A stretch of DNA of 64,000 nt from contig NC_089220.1 in the NCBI RefSeq assembly GCF_963924675.1, forward strand, positions 160,617,270 through 160,681,269. Direction: 5' to 3'. The stretch comes from Phocoena phocoena. Taxonomy: Eukaryota; Chordata; Mammalia; Artiodactyla; Phocoenidae. A program made the translations under genes and the position numbers. The notes under the pieces are model-generated. The model was given only the letters and a program-made list of their open reading frames with translations. It made no database searches and was not told where the DNA came from. Shown piece by piece: positions 46,796 to 59,088 of this stretch (position 1 is the stretch's first letter; each line of letters begins with the position of its first letter).

Positions 46796-46989
46796 ATTAA
46801 TTAGAATGCATAGTTAGGACCCAAGCCATATTTGATTAACTATTAGAAACTTAAGGCCCAAATTACTTAACAAACTAGTAAGGACACAATTTCCCTGTTT
46901 GATCAGCTGATTTGGTTCCTGGTCAGGAAACTTAGAATTCTAGAAATTTTAATACCTGGGAAGAAATTTAAGAATAAATCAAATCTGCA

Positions 46990-47960
46990 TTCCTTCTCTG
47001 AGAGCCTGTTACTTGCAGACCATTATGCTAGATCGTAGGGAATAAATATATTGATGAATGTAACATGACTCTGTATGCAAGGAATTTAAAATTGAGAAAG
47101 CATGTAGAAAATAATAAATGACAGACAGAAATAAGACACTCAAGGAACTGTGTGTGTGTGTGTGTGTGCGTGTGCGTGCAGACACACACAAAGAGGAAAT
47201 AGCCGTTTATTCAGCTGAGCTGGGGAAATCAGAAAGGTTTTGTGGAGGAGCTAACCTACAAGCTAGCACTTGAAGAAAGCAGGATTTCAGCAGGCAGGCA
47301 GATCTGGAGGACAAGGTGTGGGCTTGGAGAACAGGGGGTCTAGAAAGTGCGGAGGGTTTGTCGGAGGTTTGGGGCTGATCATTCCAGACGCTGGATGCCA
47401 CACTCAGGTAGCTGACTTCAGTGGGAAGAGAACAGCAAACGTTTCGTGAGGAAGTGCATAACACCTTCTGATCTGTGTTTTTTGCCACACATCGAGGGAT
47501 AGATTAGTGAGGGAAGAGACTGGAGATAAGGAAACCAATCAGGAGATGAATCTGGTGGTCCAGGGCTGAAGTGAAGCCAGGGGACTAGAAACAGGCCCGT
47601 GGCAGAGGGGATGAAGTGAAGGGGGTGGATGCAGAGATATTAAGAGAGGTTTTGTAATAGCATTTGACCAGGTGTTATATGTTGATGGGTTGAGAGGAAG
47701 CATAGTCTAAAATAATTTTTGTAGTTTCAGTCTAGATGACTTGGAGGATGGAGGTGATGTCAAGTGATGGGAATACAGAATAAATCAGGGATCTGGTGGA
47801 AGAGAAACTCAGTTTGGCTCTGTTGAGTTTGAAGATCAATGCCATTATCTATCTTCACGTGCAAGCTTGCATTTGAAAATTTGGGACAGAAGCTCAGGAT
47901 GGAAGTCCAGTATGGTGATGCAGTTTTGAAGTGATATTTAAATATTGCCAAGAAGTTAAA
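46990..47960 (-). repeat. L2-like LINE, minus strand, with a GT/CA microsatellite
   Basis: Begins 'tgcagaccattatgctagat', 'gtagggaataaatatattga', 'gactctgtatgcaaggaatt', then an internal GT/CA tract. Toward the end, 'ctctgttgagtttgaagatc' and 'gacagaagctcaggatggaa' match the later part of the same element type. Diverged and with gaps. Confidence 0.45.
47150..47190. repeat. GT/CA microsatellite with inverted halves
   Basis: A (TG)n run turning into GCGTGCAGACACACACA, so GT and CA halves face each other. Confidence 0.95.
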
Positions 47961-48204
47961 GAGAGAAGAATGTCAGCACTTAACAACAAACAGGAAATGA
48001 GAAGGTAGATAAAGAAAATGATAGGTTTGCCCCAAACAACATGGCAAAGTAGAAATATGTATCATTGAGGTTCCCAGTCCTGTTTTCCGTCTTTTTTCCC
48101 ATGGTTCTTCCTCCTTTTTCCTTTTCATGCTTCCATTATAGCTGTCTTATCTTTCCTGTGGGGAGGAAAGAAACTCAAAATGCCAACTTGAACTTACAAC
48201 TTTG

Positions 48205-48480
48205 ATTAATGCAGTTTCCTACTCAAAAACCATTCATGGCTCATGGTTATTCATACACCAACATCCTGACTCTTTCTGTAGCATTCAGGCTTTCCCCTGA
48301 TGTGGCCACCCTCTTGCCTTTACCCCAGAACAGTCAGATACCTGTAAGCTCCGTGATGATTTTTCTACTTCGGGGTCTTTGCTCCAGTTGCCCCTTGAGC
48401 CTGGCATTTCCTTCCTTTCCTTATCCAACCACTGGGGTCGACACACATGTCAAGGTTTTGAAACATGCCCAGCTTTTTCC
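48205..48480 (+). repeat. L2 LINE fragment
   Basis: 'aaaaccattcatggctcatg', 'gatgtggccaccctcttgcc', 'ggtctttgctccagttgccc' and 'cttgagcctggcatttcctt' follow the L2 order ('aaaacccttcaatggctccc', 'gatctggcccc', 'cctttgctcatgctgttccc', 'tctgcctggaatgcccttcc'). Confidence 0.6.
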
Positions 48481-48636
48481 CACTCAAAATTCTCTCACCT
48501 GATGGACTCTTACTGAATCCTCTCTGCACTTTGGTCATAGCATTTGCCTCTGTGCTCTTTGCGGTTTAGGCTTTTTCCCTCGGTAGCTTGTAGCTATAGA
48601 AGACTGAAACTTATTCCCTTTGTGCTTTATACGAGC

Positions 48637-48821
48637 TTTTTTTTTTTTTTACGGTACGCGGGCCTCTCACTGTTGTGGCCTCTCCCATTGCGGAGCACAG
48701 GCTCAGCGGCCACGGCTCACGGGCCCAGCCGCTCCACAGCACGTGGGATCCTCCTGGACCGGGGCACGAACCCGTGTCCCCTGCATCGGCAGGCGGACTC
48801 CCTGCGCCACCAGGGAAGCCC
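48637..48821 (-). mobile_element. CHR-type SINE, minus strand, with internal deletions
   Basis: Target-site duplications TATACGAGC at 48628-48636 and 48822-48830 are exact. Compared with the other copies it lacks about 9 bases after the A-box core (TGGCGCAG then GGAGTCCG) and about 13 bases in the body. The B-box-like GGTTCGTGCCC is kept. Loss beside the A box should weaken polymerase III transcription. Confidence 0.95.
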
Positions 48822-48830
48822 TATACGAGC

Positions 48831-50439
48831 TTTTTTGAGACTCTGAACACAGCAGTGATTAGATGGATGTTTTGAAATGACAGAGGAGAGAAAAATAATT
48901 GCAGCAAAGCCCACTCTGGCTCTGTGTGTTCCCTTTCTTAGTCTGACTGATCTGATACAATTATAGCAGACATCACTGAACTCTCATAAACAGGTGTAAA
49001 GTTCTCTGGTGTTGCCTCATTCTTTTGGCTGATTACTTTCCGAAAAAAAAGAAAAAACCCCATGAAATGTATGAGGTCTGGAACTGGAGGGGACTTCATT
49101 ATTTTTAATGTCTCAGTAAAAGCTCTTTTTTCTCTCTCTCTACATTTCCAGACTAACCCCAATAGTGTCTTTTAAACAATTAATTCTAGTTTCAAAAGCG
49201 TACTAGTCTGCAGTTTGTTCAGAATTAAGTGACCATTAGAAGGCATTAGTTTAGAAATGAGTGCCCTAACTACTTCTGAAAGTTAGCAATAAAAGACGAA
49301 AAAGAACTCCAGATTCCAGACACATCAGCATGCTTGCAGTCCTGGATGCTTTTTCTGTACCTTTGTGTCTTCCCATCATGCAAAGTGTTGGGCAGAGGAA
49401 AGCACTGGAGTGTTCTGACACCTGCCGATTTAATTTTGTATTAGGCAAACGTTTCTTCACCTTGCCCCAATTCTAGAGAGTAAAATGTATGGCAAGATAT
49501 TAAGATGTGGACCGTTTACTCTAGACGAACTTTCAGGAACACCAGGAAGTTTGATGGCGTAGATGGGTACAGATGATGCCTGTCCAATTGTGCAGCCATG
49601 GAGTTTGTTACCACTTAAAAAGGGTGTCCTAGGCACAGTAGTTCTCTGTGGTAAGCATGTTTGTTTCAGCAGCAATGTCATGTCAATTTGCTGTCTGGGT
49701 TCAGACTTCACAGCTGTTTGTGGAAGGCTGGTGGATATTCGGTTCCTAAGTCTAGGTATAGTAGAGGTCCTAAGTTTCTAGCACATTCTCTTTTCAAGGC
49801 AGGGGTAGTTTTTGCCACGAAAAACTACCTGCCACAAAAAAAAGCCTGCTCAGCGGGGCTGTTCCGGGCTGCACTTGCATGGCTGATGGGACAGATTTCT
49901 CCCGGTGGAATAGTTCCACGCATCCTACATGTGACCTGTTAGCACACGTCGGATGGGAGTGTTGGCAGCACTCACAGCCGTAATATCTACTTTACGGGCA
50001 ATTACTTCCAGCTCCCACGTCCTGCCCATGGAACTGCAGGTGTTCTCAAAGAAGGTTCTTGCACTGTGGGGCTGGAAGCTTCTTGTATTTACTGTTTTCC
50101 CCTTCCCCTCCGCTGGAGCTTAAGATCTTCATTGTTGTAACCCTTAGGGGACCAGTATAGGATTATGAATGCTTTAGGGGGGCAGGGGAACTCTTGGGTT
50201 CATTTAGACTGCTTTGCAAAGACTTTGAGGTTTAGGAACAGAAAGAAACAAATTGGTGATTTTTTTCCTTAGCTTTTGCTCCAAAAGACAGCAGCCACCA
50301 GGCAGGCTAACCTGACTTTTGCACGACTCCTTGCTGATAAGGGGCCCTTTGAGGGTATCCTTGAATGAACTCACAGGCCAGGCTGCTCTGGGTTTTTTAA
50401 GCTCCTCTCGCTGAGTAGATAGTAGGAAGTTGAAATGGG
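48831..50439. other. Single-copy noncoding DNA
   Basis: Frames of 60-93 codons at 49266-49942 show no domain. No gene recognised. Confidence 0.45.
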
Positions 50440-50625
50440 GAGGTAGTCTAGCCTGGGGACCCTGGCTGTGCCCCTTCCTTGCTGTGGGATGTTAGACACC
50501 TTCCTTACCTGTAAAACCCATCTCAGAGTCTCAGTGTAGAAATTACATGAGATAATGTGGCTGAAGTAATTGGCGTAGTGCTGAGCACGTAAGTCAACGA
50601 ATGTCAGCCATTAACAAACTAACAG
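50440..50625 (+). repeat. MIR SINE fragment
   Basis: 'gtgccccttccttgctgtgg', 'gatgttagacaccttcctta', 'cctgtaaaacccatctcaga', 'tacatgagataatgtggctg' and 'gtagtgctgagcacgtaagt' give the MIR core and 3' part in order. Confidence 0.55.
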
Positions 50626-53291
50626 CAACAACCAAGGGAATCTGTGGTCCAGCTACCCGAAGTTTCACAAAGGAGAGACGTCCATGCAAAGGAGGGAGCA
50701 CAGAGAAACAGCATTGCTGTCTCCATATCACCGTTTCGTCAGGAGTCCAGACTTTCATCAAATGAAAGCGTATTAACTTCAGAGCATCACTGTAGCCAGA
50801 TTCTAGGCACCGTACCTGTCAGCCTGATAAAGGCTTTGATGTGGTTTGTCCAGGTTGCATAGGTACCCTACCTTTAATCATGGGAAGCCAATGACAGATA
50901 GTAACTCACGAGACTCCCTTTCATCTCAAAGTGTTCTTCTAGCATGATTTTAGAAGTAAATACCTAGGCATATTATTTTTGCCTTTATACCAAATTAAAA
51001 GCAGGTGAAAGGATGCTATTGCCTTTGCCATGAGATGAGTTGCCCAGAGCGGGGAAAAAATATGTATTCTTCTTCAAATTTTATGCATTTCTCTGAACCC
51101 CAGTAGTTCATGAAAGAGCTCAGGGCTAGGAAACCTGAAAGTTGTGGAAGCTTTAGGCATCGCACCCTGGAAACTTGTTCCCACTCCTTCAAGAAAGGTC
51201 ATCAAATGCAAGAGGTTACGAATTCATCATGCATTAATCATTTAGCCCCATCAGGAGTTTTCTGTTCCTTGCCTTATCTGTCACTGAAAAAAAAAATTCA
51301 CAAAATCTACATTATTCCATTTATTTTATGGTTATAAATAATCAAATACAATTTGCGGCTCTGTGGTTTGTAATGCATTCAGATGGACTGAGAACATGAT
51401 GGAAAAGAACAGGTTTTTGCTGGAGGTCTGACTTCCCCGGGGAGTTCCCCCTCATTGAAGAGGAGAGCTCAGTTATGTTGGAGGGACCTCGCCGGAGACC
51501 CAGGGGAAAGAAGGTCTCCTCTCCTGAGGCACGTCCCAGGCAGCACCCCTGGGTGATGCCCTGCAGAGCTGCAGGATGGGAGAAGAAGCATCACAATTGC
51601 GAACATGGAAATCTTTTGAGTCATCTTGGCTAGAGATTTCTTTAAATCTCCAAATCCTTCCATGCAAAAAAGAAAGAGAGGGTGAGAATTCGAATCTGAA
51701 GTTTGTTGCTGTGAATTGGTAGTGACAACAATATGGTCACGGTCTGTTTTTCACAGTTCGGTTCACACTTATTTCAGGGCCGGGGGAAAATGTGTTCTTG
51801 AAATAAATCGGAACTCATTCAGAGATTGCGAGCGGGAGATCTTAACAGAGATTTTTTTTTCTTTCACAATTGTGAGCTTTATTCAAGGTCCAGCCTCCCT
51901 GCCTGCCTGCTTGCCTGCGATCCTCCGGCCAGCTCGAGGCAGATGCTTACCCTCTCTGGCTTTTCCCAAGACCAACTTCTAAGCATCCTCCCACCTGCCC
52001 TGTTGGCTGAAGCAGCGGATTCCGATTAAGTCATTGCACACTCCGGCTGTCTCTTCTGGCGACAGAGCCACGGCTAGGGAGATTTCCGAGCCCAGGACAG
52101 CATATTCCCGTGTCCCCATCTCTGGCAACGGGCCGCTCTGCTGCTGGCACTCAGTCCCTGCTGTGAATTCACGGGCTTTGTTCAGACGGCGTTCACGTGA
52201 GCAAGTGAGCGACCCAAGGAAACTGTCTCCCTGGTTAAAGCATTAGTAAAGTTTAAGGGTCCCTACACCTGATCTCTATCGGGGTGTAAGGACGGCACTA
52301 AATCCTTGCTATGACAGGTACTGACTACCCTGGTCAGGTGAACAAGGTCAAGGTTAGAGCGGGTCTTCTGACTCTGCTGACCTTGCTCCAGGGGAGAAGA
52401 GAGGCTTGGACCCTGGCTCCTCTATTCGGTTACAACCCTTGAATGGGCTGATCCTCTTCGTACCTTGTGCTTTGATTAGACACCATGGGTGTCCTGTCCC
52501 AGGAGATGTGGGACCAGTAGAGTCCGCCTCAAACCTCTCTCTGTCAGTACCTGCGGGATTGAGCTCTACCTGTACTGGGGAGGTAAGGCCCCATGAGGTC
52601 ACCGTCAGAAATTGCTCTCTCGGCTTTTTCTCATCCCTTTCCTCAATCTGGGCCCTGAAATCTAGCACCGTGAGCATCTAACTCAAAAAGTAATGTAAAT
52701 ACGATATTTAAATATTCTTGCCTGCAATCTTGTGAAGCCAATCTCCATTTCACCTCCTTCCCCTGACGCTTGTCTCCTGAGGTCTGGGGTGCTCACAGAT
52801 GCAGCCAAACAGCTCCCACCCCGCACCTATCCATCCAGCTCTGCTGGCTGGGAACTCGATTGAAGGGGCGCTGGGGTTCCAGCCTGTCATGTTTCAGATC
52901 TACCAAGTCCCAGGAGTGATGGGTTCTAAGCCCTCCCTCAGCCTCTGCTGCTAACCCTACCCTGCAGAGGACTCCAAGCCGCCATGAAGTGTGGCTTGGG
53001 GCAGATGTCACCCTGCCCTGTTCTCAGGTGGTTCTGTCCAAATCAATAAAACAACGACATTGGCAAAAAAAAAACCCTCTCCTTTCATTTAAAAGCACGG
53101 CACCCTCCTGTATATTGATTTATGCTGATGGATACTGACTGGTCCCCAGTCCTCTTGTTCTAGAAATAGCCAAAATAGATGCCCCAGGGGCTTGGCTGGG
53201 ACTCCCTGTTACAGACAATGCCCACAGCACAGGGCAGAGACTGCCTGCCTCCTTAAAAAGACTCAGCCAGCCCGCTCCTGTCTCTGGGTGT
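50626..53291. other. Single-copy noncoding DNA
   Basis: Contains a small (CCTG)n-like run at 51899-51918 and a perfect CACAATTGTG palindrome at 51865-51874. Frames of 60-107 codons around 51800-53000 have no domains. No exon or CpG island is convincing. Confidence 0.45.
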
Positions 53292-53660
53292 CTGTTATGA
53301 ACTGAATTGGGCTCCCTTAAAATTCTTATTTGAAACCCTAACCCCTAATGTGACTGTCTTCGGAGATGGGTCCTTTGAAGAGATAATTAAGGCTCCATGA
53401 AATCCTAAGGGTGGGGCGCAGATCTGATAGGACTGGTGTCCCCATAAGGAGAGGAAGAGACGCCAGAGGCCTCTGTCCTTGTTCCCACACAGAGGGAAGC
53501 CATGTGGAAAGAGCGGCAGCCATCCTCAAGCCAGGAGGAGAGGCCCCAGCAGACACCAACCCTGACAGAACCTTGACCTTGGACACCCAGCCTGCAGAAC
53601 CGTGAGAAGGTAAGTTTGCGTTGTTTAAGCCGCTACTCTGTGGTATCTTGAGAGGTACCC
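53292..53660 (+). mobile_element. MaLR-type (ERVL-MaLR) solo LTR, plus strand
   Basis: Collinear with MLT1/MST-like LTRs: 'gttatgaactgaattgggct', 'cctaacccctaatgtgactg', 'agagataattaaggctccat', 'taggactggtgtccccataa', 'gaccttggacacccagcctg', 'cagaaccgtgagaag', then 'gttgtttaagccgctactct'. Where such LTRs usually have AATAAA this copy reads GGTAAGT, giving AAG/GTAAGT at 53607-53615. Confidence 0.85.
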
Positions 53661-53809
53661 TCAAGCCTAGCTGTTTGTGTGGTGATCAGTGGGGAGGGCA
53701 GGTCTGAGCCCCTGACAGGTGTGTGCCCTCCCTTACACCAGGTTTGTGGCAAGAGGACGAGAGGAACAATAACCCTGTGCTGGTGTCCTGTGACTCGTCC
53801 CTCTCAGGT

Positions 53810-54020
53810 GGCTTTCATGCACGGCGTTTCATTCAGTTCTCATAATACCTTTATGACCCTTTGCTGGTGTCCAGTCGTTTTATTGCCTTTTTACAGCTGG
53901 CGAAACTGAGGTATTAAACAGGCTACATAATTTATGTAATTTGTCTGAAATCGCCCCGCGGGTTGGCGTTCCGGGACCACTGCAGCCTGATCCAGTATCC
54001 TTTTCACTATGCAGAGCATC
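53810..54020 (-). repeat. MIR SINE fragment, minus strand
   Basis: Reverse-complemented MIR order: 'attcagttctcataatacct', 'ttttacagctggcgaaactg', 'aggtattaaacaggctacat', 'gttggcgttccgggaccact' and 'ccttttcactatgca'. Confidence 0.55.
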
Positions 54021-54751
54021 TCCAGGTGGATGAGGCCGAGGGACTTCTGCTGGGCTGGTGAAAATTTCAGTTCTTTCGTGGTTTTCAGCATCTGTATGAC
54101 GGCCAAGGGGCCCAGTTCCCAGGTGTGGAGTAGCTGGAGAGCAGCTATGAGGGAGCCCAGCAGGGTCTTTTTATGAGACGGAGGACAAGATGGAAACTGC
54201 AGGAATTGGCAACCATGATGCCAAAAGACAAGCCTGGGGCAACCCAGTGGAGGCTGAACTGGGAAGCATGGGCGGGCGAAGCGTCAGGCGTGAGCTGGGG
54301 ACATCCTGCGATGTGTCCTCCTGGCTGTCGGCTGCTCTGGAAGCTTCTACGCTGTGTGTCCCTGCTATGACTGCTGAGCTTCCATTCTATGAGTCCCCAT
54401 CAGAAGGATGGGGGCAGCACCCTTTAAGACCTGATGGTCTTACCTACAGACTCCCGGGGTGACCCCTCCACATGTGTGCCTGGGGGCATAGGACCACTAG
54501 AGCTCTCTGCTCAGCCCCCCTAAATCCTCTGCAGGTAGGATGCTTCCTGCCCACACGTCCCTGACAGCAGCCGGACACCCCTGGGAGCACCTCATTTTTG
54601 AAACAGCTTTTACGTAGGTGGCCGGAGTTGCAAAGAATTATGCTCCAGATTCACCGGGCCTCTTCTCCAACTTGAGAAGGAAGCTGCTCAGATGGGCTTT
54701 ATTTTCCCTCTGATAATCTGGCTTTTTCAGGGCTTGCTTCCTTCCTGCTAA
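54021..54751. other. Single-copy noncoding DNA
   Basis: Two overlapping frames at 54173-54462 show no domain. Nothing else recognised. Confidence 0.45.
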
Positions 54752-55000
54752 AGCAGTGGTTGAAATCGGAGACTCGGGAATCCAACTGCCTGGGATTGAA
54801 TCTGGCTCTGACACTGGCTTATGTGAGTTTAAGCAAGTTACTTAATCTCCCTACTCCGGAATTTTCCTCATCTGTAAAATAAGGATAAAAGTAGCACTTA
54901 GGGTTTATGTAATGATTACATAGCCTGATAGGTAAAGTGCTTAGAACAGGGCCTGGTATATGGAAAGTGCTATGTAAGTGTTAGCTACCATTATTATCAT
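54752..55000 (+). repeat. Well-preserved MIR SINE
   Basis: Almost the whole element: 'taaagcagtggttgaaatcg', 'ccaactgcctgggattgaat', 'ctggctctgacactggctta', 'aagcaagttacttaatctcc', 'ctcatctgtaaaataaggat', 'gtgcttagaacagggcctgg' and 'tatggaaagtgctatgtaag'. Confidence 0.85.
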
Positions 55001-56959
55001 ATCGGTATTATTTATCCAGTAGTTACTGCTGAGATGAATCTTGCTTGATGTGTGTAGAACTTGTTCTTATAAAATTAATTTTTCTAGATATTAGTCAATG
55101 ACATGCATTGGGATTATTTTCAAGCTTATGCTCTTACACTTGGTCCTTCCAATTTTAATTTTGTTACCTTCCTTCATAGGTACCCATTAATTTATATAAT
55201 TTAAAAAATTACTCCCTTTATATTCTTTCCTCCTGTATTATTTTCCAAATACCGAGTTGATGGGATTTATTCCAGTGACAACCCTGTTATCTCTGGTCCT
55301 CTTCGGAACTCCTGCTACATTTCATACCCATCACATGTCCATTGTCACCCAGCTATGTTGACGTTCTCAGGGCCAAGGTTTATATCTTATACCTTTTCTG
55401 AGTCCTGCCCAGTGTTCTGCATGCATTAGATACTCAGAAATTAAGTGAGGATTTATTTATTCCCATCCTATTCCTCTTTGCCCATTACATTCCCAGGTCT
55501 CAAATGTTTCTCTCTCACAATTGTGAAGTCTATTGTACTGATACTCAATACATTTCACATACACCTGATGGAACTAAAACTCACCCAACAAGAGATATGT
55601 GCATCGTGTTACTTTACTCCTTGAGGTTGGTAGCTACTTCAGCTAAGCCCCTCTCTCCTTTTAAGCTGACCACCAGCATTCCCATCTCTCAACTAGAAAA
55701 CAAACTTCCTGAGAGCCGGAATCTTGTGGGGCTCGTGTGCTGATGGGTCTCTGGTACTAAGAATAACCGAGCAGCTCTCATTAGCTGCTTAGCTGTCGGC
55801 TGCTGCCCTTGCTTCCTTGCTGACACAACCCTAATTTTGACTGCTTCAGAAAAGGCTAGCCCTCAACCTGGCCCAGAGGCTGTGCCGTAATCATTCTAAG
55901 TCAGTCCTAGGTTTTCCTATTCTTGTTGCTAGCGGTTGGCTTAGGAATGGGCATGTTCTATGCTTTTGTGACTGTTGTCCTTGACCCTAGAAAAGGGCAA
56001 TGTGATGCCTGGATTTGTGGCAGCCATCTTGGCATCACGAGGGGAGTCAACCCAAGACCACAAGCTAAGATCCATTGATGGCAGAGTGGGAAGAAGAAAG
56101 ATTCTGGGGACTTAACAACACTGTTGAGCAACTACTGATTAACCAACCTTGGAACCAACCGATCTGCCAACTTCTTATGCGAGATAATGCACATCTGTGG
56201 CTGTTCAAGCCACTTTTAATTGGGTCTTCATCTTCCACAACTGAAAGCATCCTGATCCAGGAGACGTACCATAAATATTTGTTAACTTACTGACTGATGA
56301 AACCTTCCTTAAGTCATGTCATATTGGTGAACTAAAGCTCTAAGTGTTGACCAGTAGCGGCAGCAAATTCTGGTAGGGGAATTAAAAAAAAAGCATTATT
56401 AAAGCACTCAGGTAAATGGAATGTTTTTTATGTTGCTGTAAGTCTTGACTTTGGTGGTGAGGTTAATGGGTGAGGAAATTCTGAACCCTGGAAAAATCAC
56501 ATTAAGAGAAAAGTTTGAAAAACTTTTTATTGTCACTCTTTAGTTGAATTATAGATTTAAATTGGCCAGTGCTCAAAATACTGCACTTAACTAAGGTGGC
56601 CCCGAAAGGTGAGCTTTTGCACTGGCTGGTGCTGAGGCAGAATGTGGACTTGAGCGCCAGTCTGTGGCCGAGGGCTGCTGAGACCCCTGGTCACTTGCAG
56701 AGCTGCCACTCATGGAACTATGTGACAGGTACCATTAATGGGGATGTATTCCATCAGGTGACTTTGGGACCATTTGCAGCCCAGAGAAGCAGCCCATTTT
56801 TATTCTCTTTCCATATTCTCAGGTGTTCCTTACCTGACTGCATAACCTGCATGAGTTTGGAGGACCACAGCACTGTCCCAAGAAGGAAAGCAGGACCTGA
56901 TATAAGGCAGAGCGTTTGCTTCAATCTGTTCTGGTCAACAGAAGGACCTTTGCTGATCG
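55001..56959. other. Single-copy noncoding DNA
   Basis: A weak L2-like segment may lie at 55285-55455. A 167-codon plus-strand frame at 56569-57072 runs into L2 sequence and shows no domain. Confidence 0.4.
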
Positions 56960-57610
56960 GTCATTTGGATGCTGTACTTCCTCGCCTGGAGTACTGCAGG
57001 GACCTCACGTCTACCAGACTTTCTAGTTTTGCCTTCTTCCAGCCTATGCCCTACGCCAGGACCCAGAGCTGATGGTGGCACTTCTCTGCTTACAATCCTT
57101 TAGTGGCACCTCTTCCTCTACAGATACGTGTGAGCTCCTTGGTCTGTCATGCGAGGCCCGGCTCCCTCTGGACTCTGCACTCCTCTCCAGCCTCTTCTCT
57201 CCCTCTCATCTCCCATAGAAAAAAAGCCTACCCACATCAAACTCCCCGTAGCTTCTAAAGCAAGGCGCATTCCTGGTACCTCCTCAGCGCCCTTCCCCAC
57301 ACTCCCTGGACTCCCTCTCCACCTTGCCCTCCCTGCACACTTCACCTCCCTTTTTGAGACACGTCTCTGATGTACTCTGGGAAGCCTTCCCGGATCCCCT
57401 GGTGCAGAGTTAGAGTCGCCCTTTCCTCTGCTCTTCATCCTCTTCATCACCACATCACACCCATCACTGGGTCTTTGGCTGGTTTCTTGCCCCCTCCCAC
57501 CTCCGCACTACATCCTGAGCATCTCGTGGTCAGGACTTGGTCCTGCCCATCTTTGTCATCCGTGTCCAGGGCTTAGCACACACTAAGTGCCTACCAGTCA
57601 CTTTTTGGTT
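56960..57610 (+). repeat. L2 LINE fragment, plus strand
   Basis: 'cctcgcctggagtactgcag', 'ctctgcttacaatcctttag', 'tctgggaagccttcccggat' and 'catccgtgtccagggcttag' followed by 'cacacactaagtgcc' follow L2 order to near its 3' end. The open frame at 56569-57072 partly reflects this. Confidence 0.55.
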
Positions 57611-58860
57611 CGAACTGAAGTAAATCAAAGTGAAACAAAAGAGTAGGAAGAAACACCTGCAGTAATTTCTGAGGGGACCAGGTTTGTTGTAGGCATCTTC
57701 TCTTTGTCAGGATCCTGGGAACTGAGAAAATGAACCAGACATTAACTCCTTTGCCGGTGAGTGCCTAGGAGTAGATACAGAACAGAGAGAGAATTGGGGA
57801 GGTTGAGGCAGCAGGTGTAGAGAAGCACCACTGATGGACCCCAAAATAATCCCCTGCACTGTCGCTCTCTCATCTTTTGTCCTCATTCAGACTCTTAAAA
57901 TATTTACTCAAGTTTACAGTTACTTATCAAAGCTTAGATAGGTTAATTCTTTTCATTTCGTCCTCTCTTTACTTCAGAATTTAGAGACAGACCCATGGGG
58001 CCATGAAATTGCACAATCTCCTAAGGAGTCTAAGTCCTTGACTCATTGTGAGACCAGAACATTCCTTATTCTTTTACGTAGGGTTTCCTCCATCCCCATC
58101 TGGGAAATTACCATCTGCTTCTGATAGCTCTCCCCAACTTCCTTTGTGAATGAAAGGGCAAAGTTTTGACTCAATAATTTTTGCAATCTCTAACTCCCCT
58201 GTTGGTGAATAAATCATCTTCTGCTTTCTTTTGGGGAATTCCCTATCTCCTTTGGTCACCTATCATTCAATACACGTCCTGGCCTTTCAGGAACTTTCTC
58301 AGGAATGTGATTCGGGTTTATCATGGACAGAGAAATGTACCTGGAGTCCAGAAAGGTGGTCCCCAAGGATCCTGTGGATCAAATCCTTCCCCAATATTTT
58401 TTCCAGTGGATTGACAGGAGCTTCCCCACTCCTCCATTGCCACTGTAAGAGGAAAACTGGTCATTCCTTTGTGGGGAAGGGGAAACACCCAGTTACTGAG
58501 AAATTCGAGTGAGATTTATTTGTTTGCATTTCTCTCTTCGTGGCAACCGATTACGTCCACCTCTGCGGTTTTTGTAAGCCGGATAAATTGAGGTAGCTTA
58601 CAGCAACTTTGTTTTCCAAATCCATAGGTTTTGAGCAAATTATACATTCCCTTTTGCTGGGTTACCACGGCTGAACCCGGAAAGTATAATCAGAAAGATG
58701 ATATTTTATCTAGAAACATTTGTATTAGAGCGTAATAGAAGAATGTACAGCTAATAGAAGAGGTGACAGGTAATTATGTCTTTGCTTGAGCTGCATGGGA
58801 TGGAGTTTATCTCGGAGAGGAGTGGGCTCATATACAGCTGCCTGGTGTGGATACAATTAA
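57611..58860. other. Single-copy noncoding DNA
   Basis: Frames of 77 and 93 codons at 58181-58512 show no domain. No gene recognised. Confidence 0.45.
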
Positions 58861-58873
58861 AAAGGTCTGTGGA

Positions 58874-59075
58874 GGGCTTCCCTGGTGGCGCAGTGGTTGA
58901 CAGTCCGCCTGCCGATGCAGGGGACACGGGTTCGTGCCCCGGTCCGGGAAGATCCCACATGCCGCGGAGCGGCTGGGCCCGTGAGCCATGGCCGCTGAGC
59001 CTGCGCGTCCGGAGCCTGTGCTCCGCAACGGGAGAGGCCACAGCAGTGAGAGGCCCGCGTACCGCAAAAAAAAAA
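58874..59075 (+). mobile_element. CHR-type tRNA-derived SINE, plus strand
   Basis: A-box-like TGGCGCAGTGG at 58886-58896 and B-box-like GGTTCGTGCCC at 58929-58939. Target-site duplications AAAGGTCTGTGGA at 58861-58873 and 59076-59088 are exact. The intact boxes and exact flanks suggest a young copy. Confidence 0.97.
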
Positions 59076-59088
59076 AAAGGTCTGTGGA

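Noticed and set aside
56569..57072. 167-codon plus-strand frame
   Set aside because: The right part is L2-derived and the left part has no recognisable domain or splice context.
58874..58945. tRNA-like sequence with A and B boxes
   Set aside because: It is the head of a SINE with target-site duplications and lacks a complete cloverleaf, so it is not a tRNA gene.
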